Assembly: GCA_949126835.1 (NCBI GenBank)
Contig: OX421507.1
Span: 8,026,121 to 8,090,120, forward strand
Direction of reading: 5' to 3'
Origin: Anisus vortex
Taxonomy: Eukaryota > Mollusca > Gastropoda > Planorbidae
DNA length: 64,000 nucleotides
Every line of letters starts with the position of its first letter. The first letter of the stretch is position 1. Below, in pieces: positions 44,802 through 56,464 of this stretch. The notes below the pieces were generated by a model, which saw only the letters and a list, made by a program, of their open reading frames with translations, made no database searches and was not told where the DNA came from. A program made the translations under genes and the position numbers.

Positions 44802-45245
44802 AACTAGACTATATAACTATGTCTATGCCAAACGCCGTATTTCTCAACTCATTTATTGTTTATACTAATACCACCTATTTACGATCACCGCATTGGCAGA
44901 AAGCCACATAGCGTTTCGTCACGGTCCCAAATCGTATACGTCTCGTGGACCCCTCGTCGGCGTCTCGGCGTAGCAGACGAAAAATTGTAAAAATGAAAAA
45001 AAAAACGACATTCTACTCCCCTTGCCCCCTTTCCACCCCCCTTTCTTTTTTTTTTCGGGGGTAACTTCGGGAAGAGACAGACCTAACAAGGGGCCGCAAC
45101 TGTGACATACTCGTGTTGTATCCCAGCAGAAGCAAAAACCTTTTTTTATTTTTTAAATTAGCAATAGGCCATTCTACCTGTCTTTCATGAGTTGGATATA
45201 TTTACCGTTCTAATTTCTTCTACTACAACAAGTGCTTGCATTTAA
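44802..45245. other. No gene recognised
   Basis: Unique-looking sequence with T- and A-runs at 45000 and 45050. Confidence 0.5.
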
Positions 45246-45534
45246 TTGTTGGTTTTCCTCCAAATATTGGACAAGCTGACCTATGTCGAAGAAGCAGTAA
45301 GCTCTAAGTGTGTGGGTTTATATACGTGTGTTATTCTGGTGTTTTGATTTTTCTTCGTGTGAATTCAATTCATTGCTGTCATAGCGAAAAAATTTTGGTT
45401 TTTACCTGGAGTCGTATGACAACACGATCCCACAAACTGTGGGCGAGGAAGGAGAACATTTTTATTTATAGTATTGCACAGCGTGGTTTGTTTTCTTTTT
45501 GTTTTTCTGTGGATATATCTTTATATTTAATATA
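45246..45534 (+). repeat. Paralogue of the importin-like gene's 5' untranslated exon
   Basis: Matches 14287-14614: CTCCAAATATTGGACAAGCT, GACCTATGTCGAAG, GTGTGGGTTTATATACG, CTTCGTGTGAATTCAATTC, CACAAACTGTGGGC, ending TATA|GTAAGTTCAGTT as in the 14-kb copy. No importin-like coding exon is seen downstream to 64000. It may be an orphan leader from a partial gene duplication or the start of a gene with a very long first intron. Confidence 0.7.
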
Positions 45535-46155
45535 GTAAGTTCAGTTGGATACATTCATACATAAATTGATATAATATTCGATATAGATATAGTGTTATAC
45601 AATTCCAAGGGTAAGAGCTGATTGAATCGCATTGCTGATTGTATATCAATATGTAATATACTACTAATACTGGACCTATATCAGTAGGCCTATCTCAGGC
45701 TATATCCATGCATTAAACGGATTATGTTGACATATGACTTATGACTTATGACCATTGAAAAGGCACATTGACTTTGTATTGTTATATAGGCCTATAGGTC
45801 TAAACGTGCCGATCCAATACTGAATAGTTAGTAATACGTATTTGCTTAAATAGATCTAGATTATTATCGATGCTAACCCCTCGATGCACTTTATACGATC
45901 CCTTTTTTTAACGTTATTTATCATGATTAGTCTTTATATATATAATGCGAGGGCTGACCGATCTTGGATCAGGCTTAATATCCACAGTGATGTGAAATAT
46001 GGCCTGCGGTCTAGCCGTTTATAGTTTATACATAATAATCATAGTAGTTAATAATAATAGATGAATTGTGAGAGTTTGAACTTAATTTTAATTCTTTTAA
46101 TTCTGATATGACAAAGATTCAAAATGCTGACTGAATAGTTAGTAGTCAGATAAAA
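45535..46155. other. No gene recognised
   Basis: AT-rich sequence following the orphan donor; no exon found. Confidence 0.5.
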
Positions 46156-46157
46156 AG

Positions 46158-46420
46158 GGGTGGGTCGAGCGGCAGCGCGTTCGACTGGCGTACCGAATGT
46201 CCTGGGTTCGAATCTCGGGAAAGGATAGGATATGTTCCCCGGGACTAGAGGGTGTCACTGAGTCTACCCAGCTCTGATGGGTGCCTGACATTAGTTGGGG
46301 GTAAAGGTAAAGGCAGCTGGCCATTGTGTTGACCACACAATCCCCATAGTATGCCGTGGCCACAGAAACTGGTCAACGCCCGGCCCTATGGATCAATTTG
46401 GTCCGACGGGATACTTTCCT
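46158..46420 (+). mobile_element. tRNA-derived SINE, full-length
   Basis: Head GGGTCGAGCGGCAGCGCG, B box GGGTTCGAATCTCGG, then TTAGTTGGGGGTAAAG, GCCGTGGCCACAGAAACTGG and GGATCAATTTGGTCCGACGG. Among the best preserved in the window. Confidence 0.93.
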
Positions 46421-46793
46421 TACAGGTAGCCTACAGGTAAAAGTTCCCTGAGTGTTGTTTCTTACCGTTTACTCATAAATCACTGTTCGCTATCTCAGGT
46501 GGAGTTATAGATCTATCTGCATGGATTAAATGTGTTGGCCTTTTTTGTATAATAGGAATAGGATTACAAAGTGTGTGTGTGTATATGGGGGGGAAGTAAT
46601 GGTAAAAGTCAGGGAGCATCCTGCCCCCCCCCCCACCTCTCGCTCTCGCTCTCTCTCACACACACACTTATATTATTTTTATTTTTTTGTAACTGAAGAT
46701 AATTTTTTTTAATATAGAGAATGTTGTATTTTTGCACTTGGTCCTCTCGCAGGTAGGTTTCCACTGTCACCTATGGTCCTATGGTTGCTTCTG

Positions 46794-47258
46794 ATATTCT
46801 TACAAATAATTCTTCAAATAGCCTACGACTCTTACAAATAATTCTTCAAATAGTCTACGTCATACTCTTACAAATAATTCTTCAAATAGTCTACGTCATA
46901 CTCTTACAAATAATTCTTCAAATAGTCTACGTCATACTCTTACAAATAATTCTTCGAATAGCCTACGCCATACTCTTACAAATAATTCTTCAAATAGCCT
47001 ACGCCATACTCTTACAAATAATTCTTCAAATAGCCTACGCCATACTCTTAGAAATAATTCTTCGAATAGCCTACGCCATACTCTTAGAAATAATTCTTCG
47101 AATAGCCTACGCCATACTCTTACAAATAATTCTTCAAATAGCCTACGCCATACTCTTACAAAAAATTCTTCAAATAGCCTACGCCATACTCTTACAAAAA
47201 ATTCTTCAAATAGCCTACGCCATACTCTTACAAAAAATTATTCAAATACGCCATCAAT
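46794..47258 (+). repeat. 36-bp tandem repeat, about 13 copies, in-frame
   Basis: Unit TACTCTTACAAATAATTCTT plus CAAATAGCCTACGCCA. Because 36 is divisible by 3, one frame stays open for 164 codons with the 12-residue period LQIILQIAYAIL. No start context, signal peptide or flanking exon supports translation. Confidence 0.93.
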
Positions 47259-47269
47259 CAAATTGGGCA

Positions 47270-47525
47270 CGGTGACATTTACGAGAGGCAGCGCGTTCGG
47301 CTGGTGTACGGAATGTTCTGGGTTCGAATCCTGGTGAAGACTAGGATTTGTTCCCGGGGCTGGAGGGTGTCCCTGAATCTAACCAGTTCTGATGGGTACC
47401 TGAATTTAATTGGGGGTAAAGTGAAGGCGGCTGGGCATATTGTGCTGGCCACACTATCCCATAGAAACTGGTGAACGCTGACTCACCGGCCCTATGATAA
47501 ATTTGGTCCTAATGGTACTTTACGT
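47270..47525 (+). mobile_element. tRNA-derived SINE, full-length
   Basis: Starts in GTGACATTTACGAGAGGCAG, with GGGTTCGAATCCTGG, GATGGGTACCTG and TTGTGCTGGCCACAC, but the CGTGGCCACGG segment is deleted before AAACTGGTGAACGCTG. It lies directly after the 36-bp array. Confidence 0.9.
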
Positions 47526-47617
47526 TTAGAACACTAATCAAATGCATCGACACACCTGTGCAGGTGTATTTTTGGTCTATCCAAGGTCGGTCATTAAGGC
47601 TCCTCCAGTTTAAATTA

Positions 47618-47895
47618 ATAGGGCGCGGTGCGTTTGACTGGTGTAGGATACCGCCCAAGGTCCTGGGTTCAAATCCCTGTGAACACTAGTATTTGTTCCC
47701 GGGTCCCGGGGGGGGGGGGTTCCCTGACTCCGTCCAGCTCTAACGGATACTCGATAGAGTGGCATTAGTAAAGTAAAGGAGGCTGGGCATTGTGCTGGCC
47801 ACACACTTCCCTAGTACACTGTAGCCACAGAAACTGGCAAACGCTGCTTCACCGGCCTTATGGATCAATTACTTGGTACGACGGAATACTTTACT
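47618..47895 (+). mobile_element. tRNA-derived SINE, full-length
   Basis: GCGCGGTGCGTTTGACTGG, GGGTTCAAATCCCTG, GGCCACACACTTCCC, GAAACTGGCAAACGCTG and GTACGACGGAATACTTTA. A (G)9-10 expansion at 47709. Confidence 0.9.
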
Positions 47896-50264
47896 TACTT
47901 TCTTACTGTGTAAATTGTTCGATTTTTTTTTCGGGCCACGGAGAATACGGATATTTTCAATAGACTCCTTTTTTACTTGTTTTTTTTTTGTTGTTTGTTT
48001 TATCATTATGCTTACACCTTCGTCGCCTAAGTAAAATTGCTTTAAAACGCGAGCAGGGTAGCGAGGGCCAAAACCGTTTTTACCTGTACATTAAAAATGG
48101 TCTCCATTTCATGGTACTAATAGAATTATAGAATATAGCGTAAAATAAGCAAAACCTTTAAGCATATTTTTCTGTGCTTACTTTTAGCAATCTTAATTTT
48201 TTTTTATTGTACTAAAATATTTTAACAATATACCTATTAATGCTTTAGTTATTGTAACAGTCTGTAGACAAGACCGACAGCCCACTTTTTATTACCCTGC
48301 CTATTTTCCAGAGACACAACAAACACCGGTGAGTCGATCCAATAAAGATTTAGAAAAGAAAAACTGAGCCTGCAAAAACTATAACTATGTGTACATTATA
48401 AACTGTGGAATTTTTATCCACTTCTTGAACCAACGGTTCTCAACCTTTTCAACGATAACTACCTAGCTCTGGATAATAATACAACAACGTAAAACTCAGT
48501 GATAGGTAACGCTTCTTTTATAACGTCTGGTTTATTCGTATTGAATAACAAAGGTTGTAATATAACCACAGAGGCAGTTAAGAGACCATGATTTAGGTGG
48601 GAAAAGTTTCGGTGCATTGTGTAATGAAAATCCCTTCTACCTTGAAATAAGAAATGTACGTATTAACAGTGGTGTAGTCTTGTTCTTCCAGCATAGGATC
48701 ATAATTTACACAGATTTTTGAAAATTACTAAACACGTAGGCCTACCCAACAATTTCTTACACTGGTAAGACAGACATCTACATTTTTACTTTAGTGATTT
48801 CTCAATGAATTAATATAAATCTGCAAATTTTACCACGAAGGTATCCATTGTAATAAAGCAAAGGTAAAACGAAAATTGATCGTAATTGTTAGGATATAAG
48901 TCGTCTAATAAAATTCTGCATTTTTAGTTGTTTTTTTAATTTTTAAAATACACAATAGTTCAAAGCACAGGATTGGAGGGAAGTGCTTAGTGTTAATAGT
49001 TTGATTGTAGTGCATTTGCCTCCCTTTTAATGTCGAGTACTGTATTGGTTATACTGAAGTTATTAGTCAACAGAATGTCTAACGCTGAAGTGAAGTTATA
49101 GTTTTTCTTTAGGACGTTGTTCAAACAACAGTTAAAGGAAGAAAGGTAGAAATGAAATGTTGATGAATAGAAAGATATGCAGAGTACTAGACAAACTGAC
49201 AAGAGACAGACTGAAAGATATATATATCCCATGCATTAGACATTAGACCGAATTATTTAAAAAAATACAAGGTACATCTTTTTGTATCTATCTATATATC
49301 TATATTTATGTATAAGCTTTCACACATCTCTTTTAAAACTTTTGTTAGAGTTGTATAAACACCCTACACTAGTAGAGTAAAATATGCTTGTCTGCCAAAT
49401 TTTCGCGATGTTAGGTTAAGGTGAAGACATTTTAATGTTCCAGACAAACCTTTTCGACCCTCGCTTCCCTGCTCGCGTTTAATAGGTAACTTACAATCCA
49501 ACAGTCTCGTTCCTTACATCTTTGAGTCGTACCGAGGGAGAATTATGGCCATAGAAAGTTGACTTCAACGAGCTTTTTTTTTTATCTCGCTGTCCTCAAT
49601 GTACCATAAAACAGACCAGTGTCCAGTGGTCAAACGATCCTGGTAATCAAAGTTTATAGCCCACTTCCTCCCTCCCCGGTTGACCCAGCATATGGTCAGT
49701 CACTGGCTTTTCCGGGACCTGTTTTTTTTTAAAATTCTATATACAAGCACTGGTCCCTGCTATTGATGGGGGATATAAAAGCCGAAAGATTACCGGATAA
49801 GCCGTGGGCGTAGAGACGGTCACTACTTTCCAACGTTGTACAATAAGCCGGGGGGTTCTCAATTCATGGGTCGCGACCATAGAGTTATAAAAAGAAGTCA
49901 TAAATGCTATCAATTTGAGTTTTAGCCCAAGTAATTTTGGGAATTACAGCGCCTTGTAATCTATGAACGGTACTAGAAATTGACTATTTTATTACGGAAT
50001 GTGTAGCCAGTGGTTTAACTTTACTCACAAATGATCTCGGGTGCAACTGAAATCTGTGTAGCCAGTGGTTTAACTTTACTCACAAATGATCTCGGGTGCA
50101 GCTGAAATCTGAACGGAATTATTATTACTATTCATGCCGGTCATCTCTTAGGTCGCCGGAGTTCTTTAGCCTAGCTAGACTCTATATTTGTCCCGTGTTT
50201 TCCGGGTGGATTACTGGGCGCCCATATTTAATGGGTTTTAAGACCAGATACCAACCATCTAGTG
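47896..50264. other. No gene; isolated hAT ends and a short duplication
   Basis: CAACGGTTCTCAACCTTTTC at 48433 and GGGGGTTCTCAATTCATGGG at about 49850 resemble hAT left ends without partners. 50002-50110 is a tandem duplication of a 53-bp unit (TGTGTAGCCAGTGGTTTAAC, GATCTCGGGTGCA). No exon supported. Confidence 0.5.
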
Positions 50265-51020
50265 CATAGGTTCTCAACGGGGGCGATATCGCCCCCCAGG
50301 GGGCGATGAGAGGCTTTAGGGGGGCGATAACATTCCCGGGGGCGATTGGGGGGCGATGAAGGGCAAGTGGGCGGTACATACGTATCTGCTATAATTTCAA
50401 CAACTCAGCTATTTGAATCGATTAGTTTTTGGATGAAATATGATGTAAACGCAAGTGCTACTAAATATCTGATATCCCCAAACAGTAGGCATACATATTA
50501 TTGAACAAATAAGAATCGCAATGACTTTTCGATGAAGTAGGGGTTAGTAGGCCTACTTGGCAAATATGTTATGCGGCCGCAATATGTTATGGTTGGTTCA
50601 CCGGACTGTCGCCTTAACATCGGCTAATATTACTAATTTTACTGAGATGTCCTTTAATGCGTTTGAATCCTTTATAAAGAGGTAACCACAATAACTGAGC
50701 GGTATAGATACATAGTAATTATACAAACTGGGTAGTTATTAAAATGCTTGAAAATATTCATATAAATTCTTTAGTTATATAATATTTATACAATTTTCTA
50801 ATAATTTTTACAGTTATGTCATATCATATTAAAGTTATAAATGCAAGCCATTCAGTTTTTTATTTAAAAAAAAAACCTAATTGAAATATTACCTAAAATG
50901 AAAAGGGTTCATTATCTCCCTTTAATTAACATATGTTTCCGCAAAAATTAAGTTGGGGGGCGGTGAGCGGAAAAAAAATGTAAAAGGGGGCGGTGAGCCG
51001 AAAAAGGTTGAGAACCTATG
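50265..51020. mobile_element. hAT-type non-autonomous element, 756 bp, perfect TSD
   Basis: Ends CATAGGTTCTCAAC and its exact inverse GTTGAGAACCTATG, flanked by ATCTAGTG on both sides (50257-50264, 51021-51028). Subterminal GGGGGCGAT repeats occupy 50279-50358. The interior 50630-50940 matches modules of 6504-8160 and 43817-44801, although the ends belong to a different family. Confidence 0.93.
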
Positions 51021-51037
51021 ATCTAGTGCTTAGCAGT

Positions 51038-51062
51038 AAAAAAAAAAAAAAAAAAAAAAAAA
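51038..51062. repeat. (A)25 run
   Basis: Homopolymer immediately after the hAT target duplication. Similar runs are at 43634-43658 and 56783-56817. Confidence 0.9.
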
Positions 51063-51199
51063 GCAGTAACAAGCAAAGCACCATTTTTGCATTGTGATAA
51101 TTAATTTTATCGTTCTCGCCTCCTCCCCCAAGGAGACGCGCCCAAATCACTTCTCCAGTTACCTTAGCATAATTTTTCCCGCTTTCTCTTCAGGGTTTG

Positions 51200-51384
51200 C
51201 AGAGGCGTAGCTATCTATGACCGGGAGTGGGAGGAGGGCAGATAATAATGCCTCCTCGGTGCCAATATGATGAAACGCACACCGTTAAATTTTGAAAAAA
51301 GTTGATGACATTGGGAGGGGGGGTGGGGGTGCCAATTTTATAATTCGTTTCCCCTGGGCGCAAGATATCCTAGCTACGCCTCTG
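51200..51384. mobile_element. hAT-type MITE, 185 bp
   Basis: Ends CAGAGGCGTAGCTA and, inverted, CAGAGGCGTAGCTAGG. Flanks AGGGTTTG and AGGGGTTTG differ by one G. Confidence 0.82.
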
Positions 51385-51980
51385 AGGGGTTTGTATTACC
51401 ATATATAGTGTTACTGGGTGGTCGAGTCTCCGGTTGTGTACTTTTTGTCTTCTTTCCAATGAATACTCCCTCCCTTCCCCCACCCTCCCCCCGGGGCTAT
51501 TACTCCTACTAGGCTCACCTTCCTCATGTTGCCCATTCATCGCAAGCCCCTCCTCATGCCCATCCCACTGTAGTGTAGTATACAGTTGAGTGTCATTGTG
51601 GTGAGGGGGGCCGTGGGGGGGAGCAGCAATAGACTAAGCAGTTAGCATCACGACCGGTGACACTTGAATAAAGAATAATTTGCCATCGGCTTTACCTGGC
51701 CAAGTAATTGGAGGGGGGAGGCGCCCTTACCTGGGGGAGCCTCCCACCCCCTCCTGCTCTGGCGACGATTACATAGTGGATAGTTTAATTAAACGCCCGG
51801 AACGGAGGGTTAAGGGGTGGGTGGTGGTGTTTGGGGAGTTGGCGACACGCGAGGTAATAGATGTCATCGACACACCAAGGGATAGCGTGGACAAGTGAGA
51901 ATCCGTTCACAAATTTTCATTTCCAGTATCCGTCAGATTTGTATGACCTTGATCTTTCCTGTCACTTATGCACTTTACCT
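51385..51980. other. No gene accepted
   Basis: C- and G-rich tracts at 51475-51495 and 51600-51625. A 72-codon frame at 51680-51898 ends near a GTGAGA donor-like site but shows no known domain. Confidence 0.4.
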
Positions 51981-52393
51981 AGGGGCCATCCATAAATAAC
52001 GTCACGCGAACTTTTTTTTTTAAACTAATTTTACCCCGTCACCCCATTGTCCGAAAGAAAACAGACCCCATTTTCAATATTTTGTCCAAAAAAAAAAACA
52101 CTCTGCAACCTTTTCGCTTAAATAACCACACAAAAAAATCCAGTCTGACCCAATAGATCCATGTAATCTCGAATTTCAAAATGAGCACGTTTCAACTCAC
52201 TTGTAATGTGATTGTGGTATAATTATTACAATTAACAGAATGATTACTGTAGTTAATAAAGGATAAACTTTTTAATGTGGACATTTCATTTAAAGAGGCA
52301 CAGTTTTATTTTCTTCGTCACATTGACATTGCTTTATACCTCCCCCTCCACCCTCGTTACATATGTGTGGGACGTCATTTATGGACGGCCCCT
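51981..52393. mobile_element. MITE with long inverted ends (GGGGCCGTCCATAAATGACG)
   Basis: Left AGGGGCCATCCATAAATAAC and right, inverted, AGGGGCCGTCCATAAATGAC. The match continues for about 27 bp (GTCAC/GTCCC). No clear target duplication, and no transposase frame. A related single end is at 24917. Confidence 0.8.
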
Positions 52394-52849
52394 CGTGAAT
52401 TTTAACCATTACACAAAAATTAAATACATTTATGGTATACAAAAAAACAACACAGCGCAGTGCGATATAACAGTGCGATTAGCAGTGCGATATAACTGGG
52501 ATAATAGGCTACTAGATCTAATATTAAATTATGCAAACTAGTCTATGGAACAGAAAATGTAAAAGAAAAACCACCATCTTATAAATTTGTTATAACACAA
52601 AGCTCCATATAATTTTTCGAACGATGTGTGCTGTATAGGATTGTGGCTGTGCAACTTCTTTTGAAGGAAATTTAATTCTGTGTGCGCCACGTAATGGTGT
52701 ATAGGCTTACTTAACGAAAACCGTGAATTTTTTATTATTTTATTTTATAAATATAAAGAAATCAGCAATTGTGCTCTGAGTGGTGTGAATTGCAGACTTA
52801 AATTTGCTTTTAGACATTAGTCTTAAATTATAAATACAAACAAATTACA

Positions 52850-53154
52850 ATGAAAACGATTGGACAGGACGGGCGGTCACGTGGTGATCATCATAATTTC
52901 TTCAGCGAGGATAAACATAAACAAGTTGCTCAGATTCTCGGACATCGTCAGTTCCGCACATCTTGCGGGCCGCACGCCAAGACTTCGTGGTGGACGCCCG
53001 CCAGGTTTATGCTTGGGCTGGTCTTGCTTTTCGGATATCATCTTGCCAGCGCCGCGGCCCAGGACACGAACAGCTCATCTGCGTGGGTTGCCCCTCAAGA
53101 GGGCCCCTACGCGGCAGGTCATCGACCGGAGGAATCGCACCTGGTGCCTGGATC
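52850..53154 (+). CDS. Possible first exon of a secreted or membrane protein
   Basis: An open frame from ATG 52850 runs 305 bp to a consensus donor (GGATC|GTAAGT, phase 2). An internal ATG at 53009 starts a typical signal peptide (MLGLVLLFGYHLASAAAQD), after which come 30 hydrophilic residues. From the upstream ATG, 53 polar residues would precede the hydrophobic stretch, giving a signal anchor instead. The segment is markedly GC-richer than its surroundings. No downstream exon was found and no family is recognised. It could be a real exon 1 or a chance frame. Confidence 0.4.
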
Positions 53155-53202
53155 GTAAGTAAAACTGTTTTTTTTTTTAAATAACACTCTTTCTCTTATG
53201 GG

Positions 53203-53470
53203 GCAACGTGTCTTAACGGCAGCGCTTTCGGCTAGCGTATTGAAGCTCCTGGGTTCGAATTCTGCTGAAGGCAATGGCTTTGTTCCCCCATGTCTGGAGT
53301 CTGGAGGATGTCGATGAGTCTACCAGGTCTCTGATGGGTACCTGGCATAAAGTTAAGGATAGGTAAATATGGCTGGGGGCGTGGTGCTGGCTTCACAATC
53401 TCTAAACATGTCGCGGCCATAGACACTCGTGAACAAGATCCCTATGCAATCCGAAGGGGGGAAATCGATC
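53203..53470 (+). mobile_element. tRNA-derived SINE, diverged
   Basis: GGCAGCGCTTTCGGCTAGCG, GGGTTCGAATTCTGC, TGAGTCTACCAGGTC, GGGTACCTGGC, TGTCGCGGCCATAGACACTC. It lies just behind the possible exon at 52850. Confidence 0.88.
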
Positions 53471-54110
53471 TGTCTTTTTAATGTTATTATTCTTTTAGTA
53501 CTAAATAAATTAGCTCTATAGTGTCCCGTGCTTTCTCGTGCCGGTAAAAGAAAGAGATGGGGAGGGGGAGAGCTAGCTCCTACACCCTACCCCCTCCAAT
53601 CAAGATATATGTAAAAGAAAAGTAATATCATCTCTCTCATTGGCCTTCCCCCCTCGTCTGAGACAGAGACAATGCCAAACAAAAAATAAAAAGAGCTCTA
53701 CAAGCATCTCGGACTTGGTCCAGTTTCCCAGTCTCCAGTTTCGTCTCGACGCATTGATGTCTGCTTTCTTCAGGTTATATCATATCAATAAATGTCCTAG
53801 TGTATAATAATGCTTGAATCAGTTAGCTGCGTATATATAGCCTATATATATATATACATACATATATATATTGATGAGCTCTTACTTTTCTCTGTAAGCT
53901 TCCAGGTGTCTAGCTCTTACCCTCAGATCCATCCATATTTTTAAATATAACATATAGCCCCTCCCCCCATATCTCTGTTTGTAAAGGTATCGTTGCATGC
54001 CAACTTCAAGAGCTACAATAAATATATTGATAAAATGTATTCTTGATAAACTGTTATATATTTCGAAAGTGGGGCTACAGTTCTAGTACAGTATTCTAAC
54101 AAAAAGAATG
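53471..54110. other. No gene recognised
   Basis: TA-rich tract at 53836-53872. Nothing else supported. Confidence 0.45.
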
Positions 54111-54111
54111 T

Positions 54112-54325
54112 TGAGTAACCATGTCGTAGCCAGCACAATGCCCACCTGCCTTTACGTTTCACAAAATATCTATGTATGTTAACCCATTAGAGCTGGGTAG
54201 ACTAACGGAACACCACTCCAGACTTAGATATATATTTTTTTTAGCCTTAACCAGGATTCGAACCCGGTATTTTCCCAACGTTAGCCAATCGCGCTGCCGC
54301 TAAACTAGACCAACTTGTCCCTACT
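54112..54325 (-). mobile_element. tRNA-derived SINE, minus strand
   Basis: GCCAGCACAATGCCCACC, AGAGCTGGGTAGACTAACGG, GATTCGAACCCGG and a head GCGCTGCCGCTAAACTAGAC. Confidence 0.88.
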
Positions 54326-55189
54326 ACAGTATTATAAAGACGCCTCAAATAGCCTAAGTCTAACTCATATCTTTCCTTGACTATGTATGCTAGTTTTACA
54401 ATGGAGGATACCGGGCTAATAGATTTCAGCATTATTATACACTTTGGAAATACATTTCATGAACATGGTGTGGGCACCGCTCACCCTTTCCGAAGCCCAT
54501 GCCCTCCTCTTTACCTCCTCCCCCCAAATAAAACTTTTTGGTGACGATGAATCCTAGTTGTGTACACGAGAAAACTTTCAAACAGAAAAAAATGTGCTTT
54601 TGTCATTCGGCATCTCGCTGACTTTTTTTTGCAAAGGAGTTGTATCGGTTTAACAAAATGCATTCCCCGAGAACTACTTAACCCTCTCGCTACCGCCTCC
54701 CTCTACAACAGGATTCGCACACAAACACACACAATTTGAGGTTGCTGAGGAGATAAGGAGAGGGGGAGAGGATGGGCGAAAAGTGCCCTTACGTTACGCC
54801 CACGTAAGAATATCAAAACCTATTCAAGAGCATCCCCAGGAGGAGGGAAAAAAAAAGGGGGGGGGGGAGGAGGGGTTTGAGAACGACACCCTGGGCGAAC
54901 GTCTGCGCACATATTGACATAGACCTGACACGCGCATACTTTGGTGGTGAACGTAAGCAGTTGCAGCCAATAATGTCATGAATGGCGGTTACGTATTGAC
55001 ATTACATTGACAATTTGACACGGGGGCGAAACACTAACACCCCATTGCACTGCCGAGACACCGGGACGTGGTAGAGAGAGATGGGGGCTCCTGGCATGTA
55101 ATTGTGTTGTTTTTTTAAAGGAGGGGTGTGGGAGGAAGGGGGGGGGGGAGTAATGATACCAATATCCTGCCCGAGACTAGCCAGTCCAA
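54326..55189. other. No gene recognised
   Basis: A- and G-runs at 54850-54870. Some similarity to generic hAT GGGGGCGA motifs near 55022, not delimitable. Confidence 0.4.
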
Positions 55190-55485
55190 GGCATGCCGTT
55201 GAGGCAGTGTCGCGAAACATGGGTACGGTCTCCGCAGTACGTGCACTATACTTCACTTCCCCACCTTCGGAATTACCCTTGGATCATTAACGTGTGGTGG
55301 TTCACTCGTATACCTGCACTGTTGACCGGTAGCACAGAATCCCAGACTATAGGTCTGGACATCCAGTCCCCAGGGCTAGTTTTAGACGGACTGTTGCGCT
55401 CATTGCTTCCTCTCCATCGGACGCCCAACAGGGGCTGCTCCCCATTCGTTAGCCCACCGGTGTGCACTTAACGTAAGCGTAATGG
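55190..55485 (-). repeat. Dispersed repeat family X, minus strand
   Basis: On the minus strand it joins the 5' block of the family (GGTGGGCTAACG near 55455) to the 3' block (GGATGTCCAGACCTATAGTC near 55355, then CACGTTAATGATCC), linking the partial copies at 4462, 6203 and 13236. Confidence 0.75.
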
Positions 55486-55589
55486 TGATGTACACACTAT
55501 ACACTTCGCCAGACTATAAGTCCCATGCATACAGAAGTGTCTTCTACGTCTATAGAATCCTACGTTATTTTAAATCTTGGTTATAAACG

Positions 55590-55820
55590 AAGTTACGTTG
55601 TTGGTTTTCCTGGTTTGTTAGAGCGACCCATTCCTTACCCGAATGCCACTCGTGAAGACAGATAACGTACAAGGGTTTTTTCGTGTACATATGGCATAAG
55701 AATTTTTTGTTATCTCTTCGTCTGAGAATTGTATAAGATTTTTTTGTTGTATTTTTAATATCAAAATTTTAAGCGTTATATATTGTTACAATTTTGCTTT
55801 TTGGCCTTTTTTTCTTCTAG
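55590..55820 (-). mobile_element. LINE 3' region remnant, minus strand
   Basis: GTTGGTTTTCCTGG, GCGACCCATTCCTTACCCGA and ATGGCATAAGAATTTTTTG parallel the 11050-11250 and 1550-1700 copies. Confidence 0.6.
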
Positions 55821-56464
55821 GCTACCTATATTATTATTAGTATTTCTAGATATAGTCATTTAACTATTCTTGTGACCAGTGGTGTAGCTAGAATGTCAAG
55901 TTGTGGGAGGGAGGTCGGCCAACACTGTGGGTCGCTGAGGTAGAGGGGAGTGCAAATAGTGTAAGTAGTGTGAGATATAGTACTTAAATAGGACAAAAAA
56001 GGACAAAGAGCACGATAAGCCCAAAAAGGGGGGGGGGCAAAATCAGGTAAATTCTGACCCCAGTGCACTTTTGAATAGGGTATTGAAAAAAACAATAAAT
56101 GTTATCTAATTTATCTATCAATAGTTGAAACGTAAACAAATTAAATGTCAACATTTCAAAGTTTACCATTTTTGTTTAATTTTCTAAAAGAATGGTATGA
56201 GGCACAATGTGTATTAATTTTTTTAAAGAATTAAATTAAATAAAAATAACAACAGCTCTGACTCAGTAGACGGCTATACAGAACAATGACGAATTATATT
56301 CAACAACATTTCTTTCAAAAGCCAAATTTAAGAACAATTTTAAACTGCATACAATGGTCTTACAGTAATACTAAAATAAGTGCATAAAACATTTAGAATG
56401 TAATTTTTTAAAAGGTATAATATAGTGGAGGCTACCATCTTGTTTAAAAAAAAAATCTTTGATT
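55821..56464. other. No gene recognised
   Basis: CAGTGGTGTAGCTAGAATG at 55877 is an isolated hAT-type end. Otherwise AT-rich. Confidence 0.45.

Noticed and set aside
51680..51898. Possible exon ending near AA|GTGAGA
   Set aside because: No domain, no acceptor assigned, G-rich simple sequence at the start.
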